Source: Phoronis australis
Lineage: Eukaryota > Phoronida > Phoronidae
NCBI GenBank assembly: GCA_002633005.1
Contig: NMRA01000948.1
Span: 1-64,000 of the forward strand
Length of the DNA: 64,000 nt
Direction of reading: 5' to 3'
Shown here: positions 63,351 through 64,000 of the stretch, one piece after another
Position numbering within the stretch: position 1 is the stretch's first letter
How the letters are laid out: every line of letters starts with the position of its first letter
Program-made: the position numbers and the translations under genes
The notes under the pieces: model-generated
Seen by the model: only the letters and a program-made list of their open reading frames with translations
Told to the model about the DNA's origin: nothing
The model's database searches: none

Positions 63351-64000
63351 ACATGTAATGGGCAGATCCATACTCGACCCACCCTGACACATCATCGCTG
63401 AGCCAATGAACGCACAGAGGACTATGACAAACTACTGTCCCTTAAAGTCACACGTTGCAATAGAGCCTTCTATATATCCATTTTCAAACATACTAATATG
63501 CTCCGAAGTAAGCTCAGCTACCATCAATGTAGAAGGACTTTGGATATGATTTTTTATAAGGAGGGGGTCGACTCTTAGGGACAAACATTGGGAGGGCATG
63601 AGACTCTTCTGTTACAGAAATTAAAAGTGACCAACCTGGGGATCCCGAACACTGACCTCCCACTGGATTCATGTCTTTGGAGCCATTGAGAAGTTAGAAG
63701 TATCTTTAACAAAGGTCCAACTAAAAAATCTATGGCTAGACTTTCTTATTAATTGTAAACATGGCATGAGCCTTTCCTTACATTTCATAAGCATGGTCAA
63801 GCTGAAAGCCTGTAATTAGATAACCAAGTACTTCAAACTATGATAAATCAAGTTTGCATGCACGAGAAAGAGAAACCTTTATTTTATTTCAATTACAGAA
63901 GCTACCATTACATATTGCGTGAAACTACAAGTACTGTCAACCTGATACAAAATATCTGGAGGCTCCTCCCAGTAAAGTGGCAACCTGACACAAAATATCT
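63351..64000. other. 3' flank of LITAF 3
   Basis: Probable 3' untranslated region; ATTAAA near 63620 could act as the polyadenylation signal. Nothing else was recognised up to the window edge. Confidence 0.4.

Overview
This is a stretch of an invertebrate animal nuclear genome, about 36-40% GC by eye. Genes are split by GT-AG introns, intergenic space is long, and small inverted-repeat transposons and minisatellites are frequent. The cysteine-rich 'short-chain collagen C4-like' genes on the left belong to a family known from sponges, cnidarians, lancelets, hemichordates and molluscs, which suggests a marine invertebrate. I cannot name the phylum from sequence alone.

Left part (about 2.4-11.3 kb, + strand): two tandem paralogues of a C4-like gene. 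The downstream copy (B) is complete across four exons and encodes a predicted type II membrane protein: a short cytoplasmic tail, one membrane segment, a short coiled coil, then a disulfide-rich C-terminal domain. The upstream copy (A) keeps the last three exons, but I find no first exon for it. A repeat-rich stretch follows at 11-13.6 kb.

Centre-left (13.66-29.62 kb, - strand): the first 15 coding exons of the catalytic subunit of DNA polymerase delta (POLD1). They join in frame into 710 residues holding the N-terminal domain, the complete 3'-5' exonuclease and polymerase motifs A and B. The last third of the protein (motif C and the cysteine-rich C-terminus) was not found. To the left lie only repeats and the two C4-like genes on the other strand, so the missing exons are outside the window or the gene is broken here.

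Right part (32.4-63.4 kb, + strand): three LITAF-domain genes in the same orientation, each with three coding exons and the same intron phases (1 then 2). They are zinc-binding, membrane-associated endosomal proteins with proline-rich, PPxY-bearing N-termini. The first is head-to-head with POLD1. Between LITAF genes 1 and 2 lies a short gene for a protein with Brinker-type and CENP-B/Tc5-type helix-turn-helix domains. It derives from a pogo-like transposase, lacks the DDE catalytic domain, and is flanked by two copies of one MITE.

A recurring pattern: five genes (POLD1, the three LITAF genes and the helix-turn-helix gene) carry a 3' splice acceptor within 1-8 nt of the start codon. Each therefore has either an unseen 5' untranslated exon or a spliced leader.
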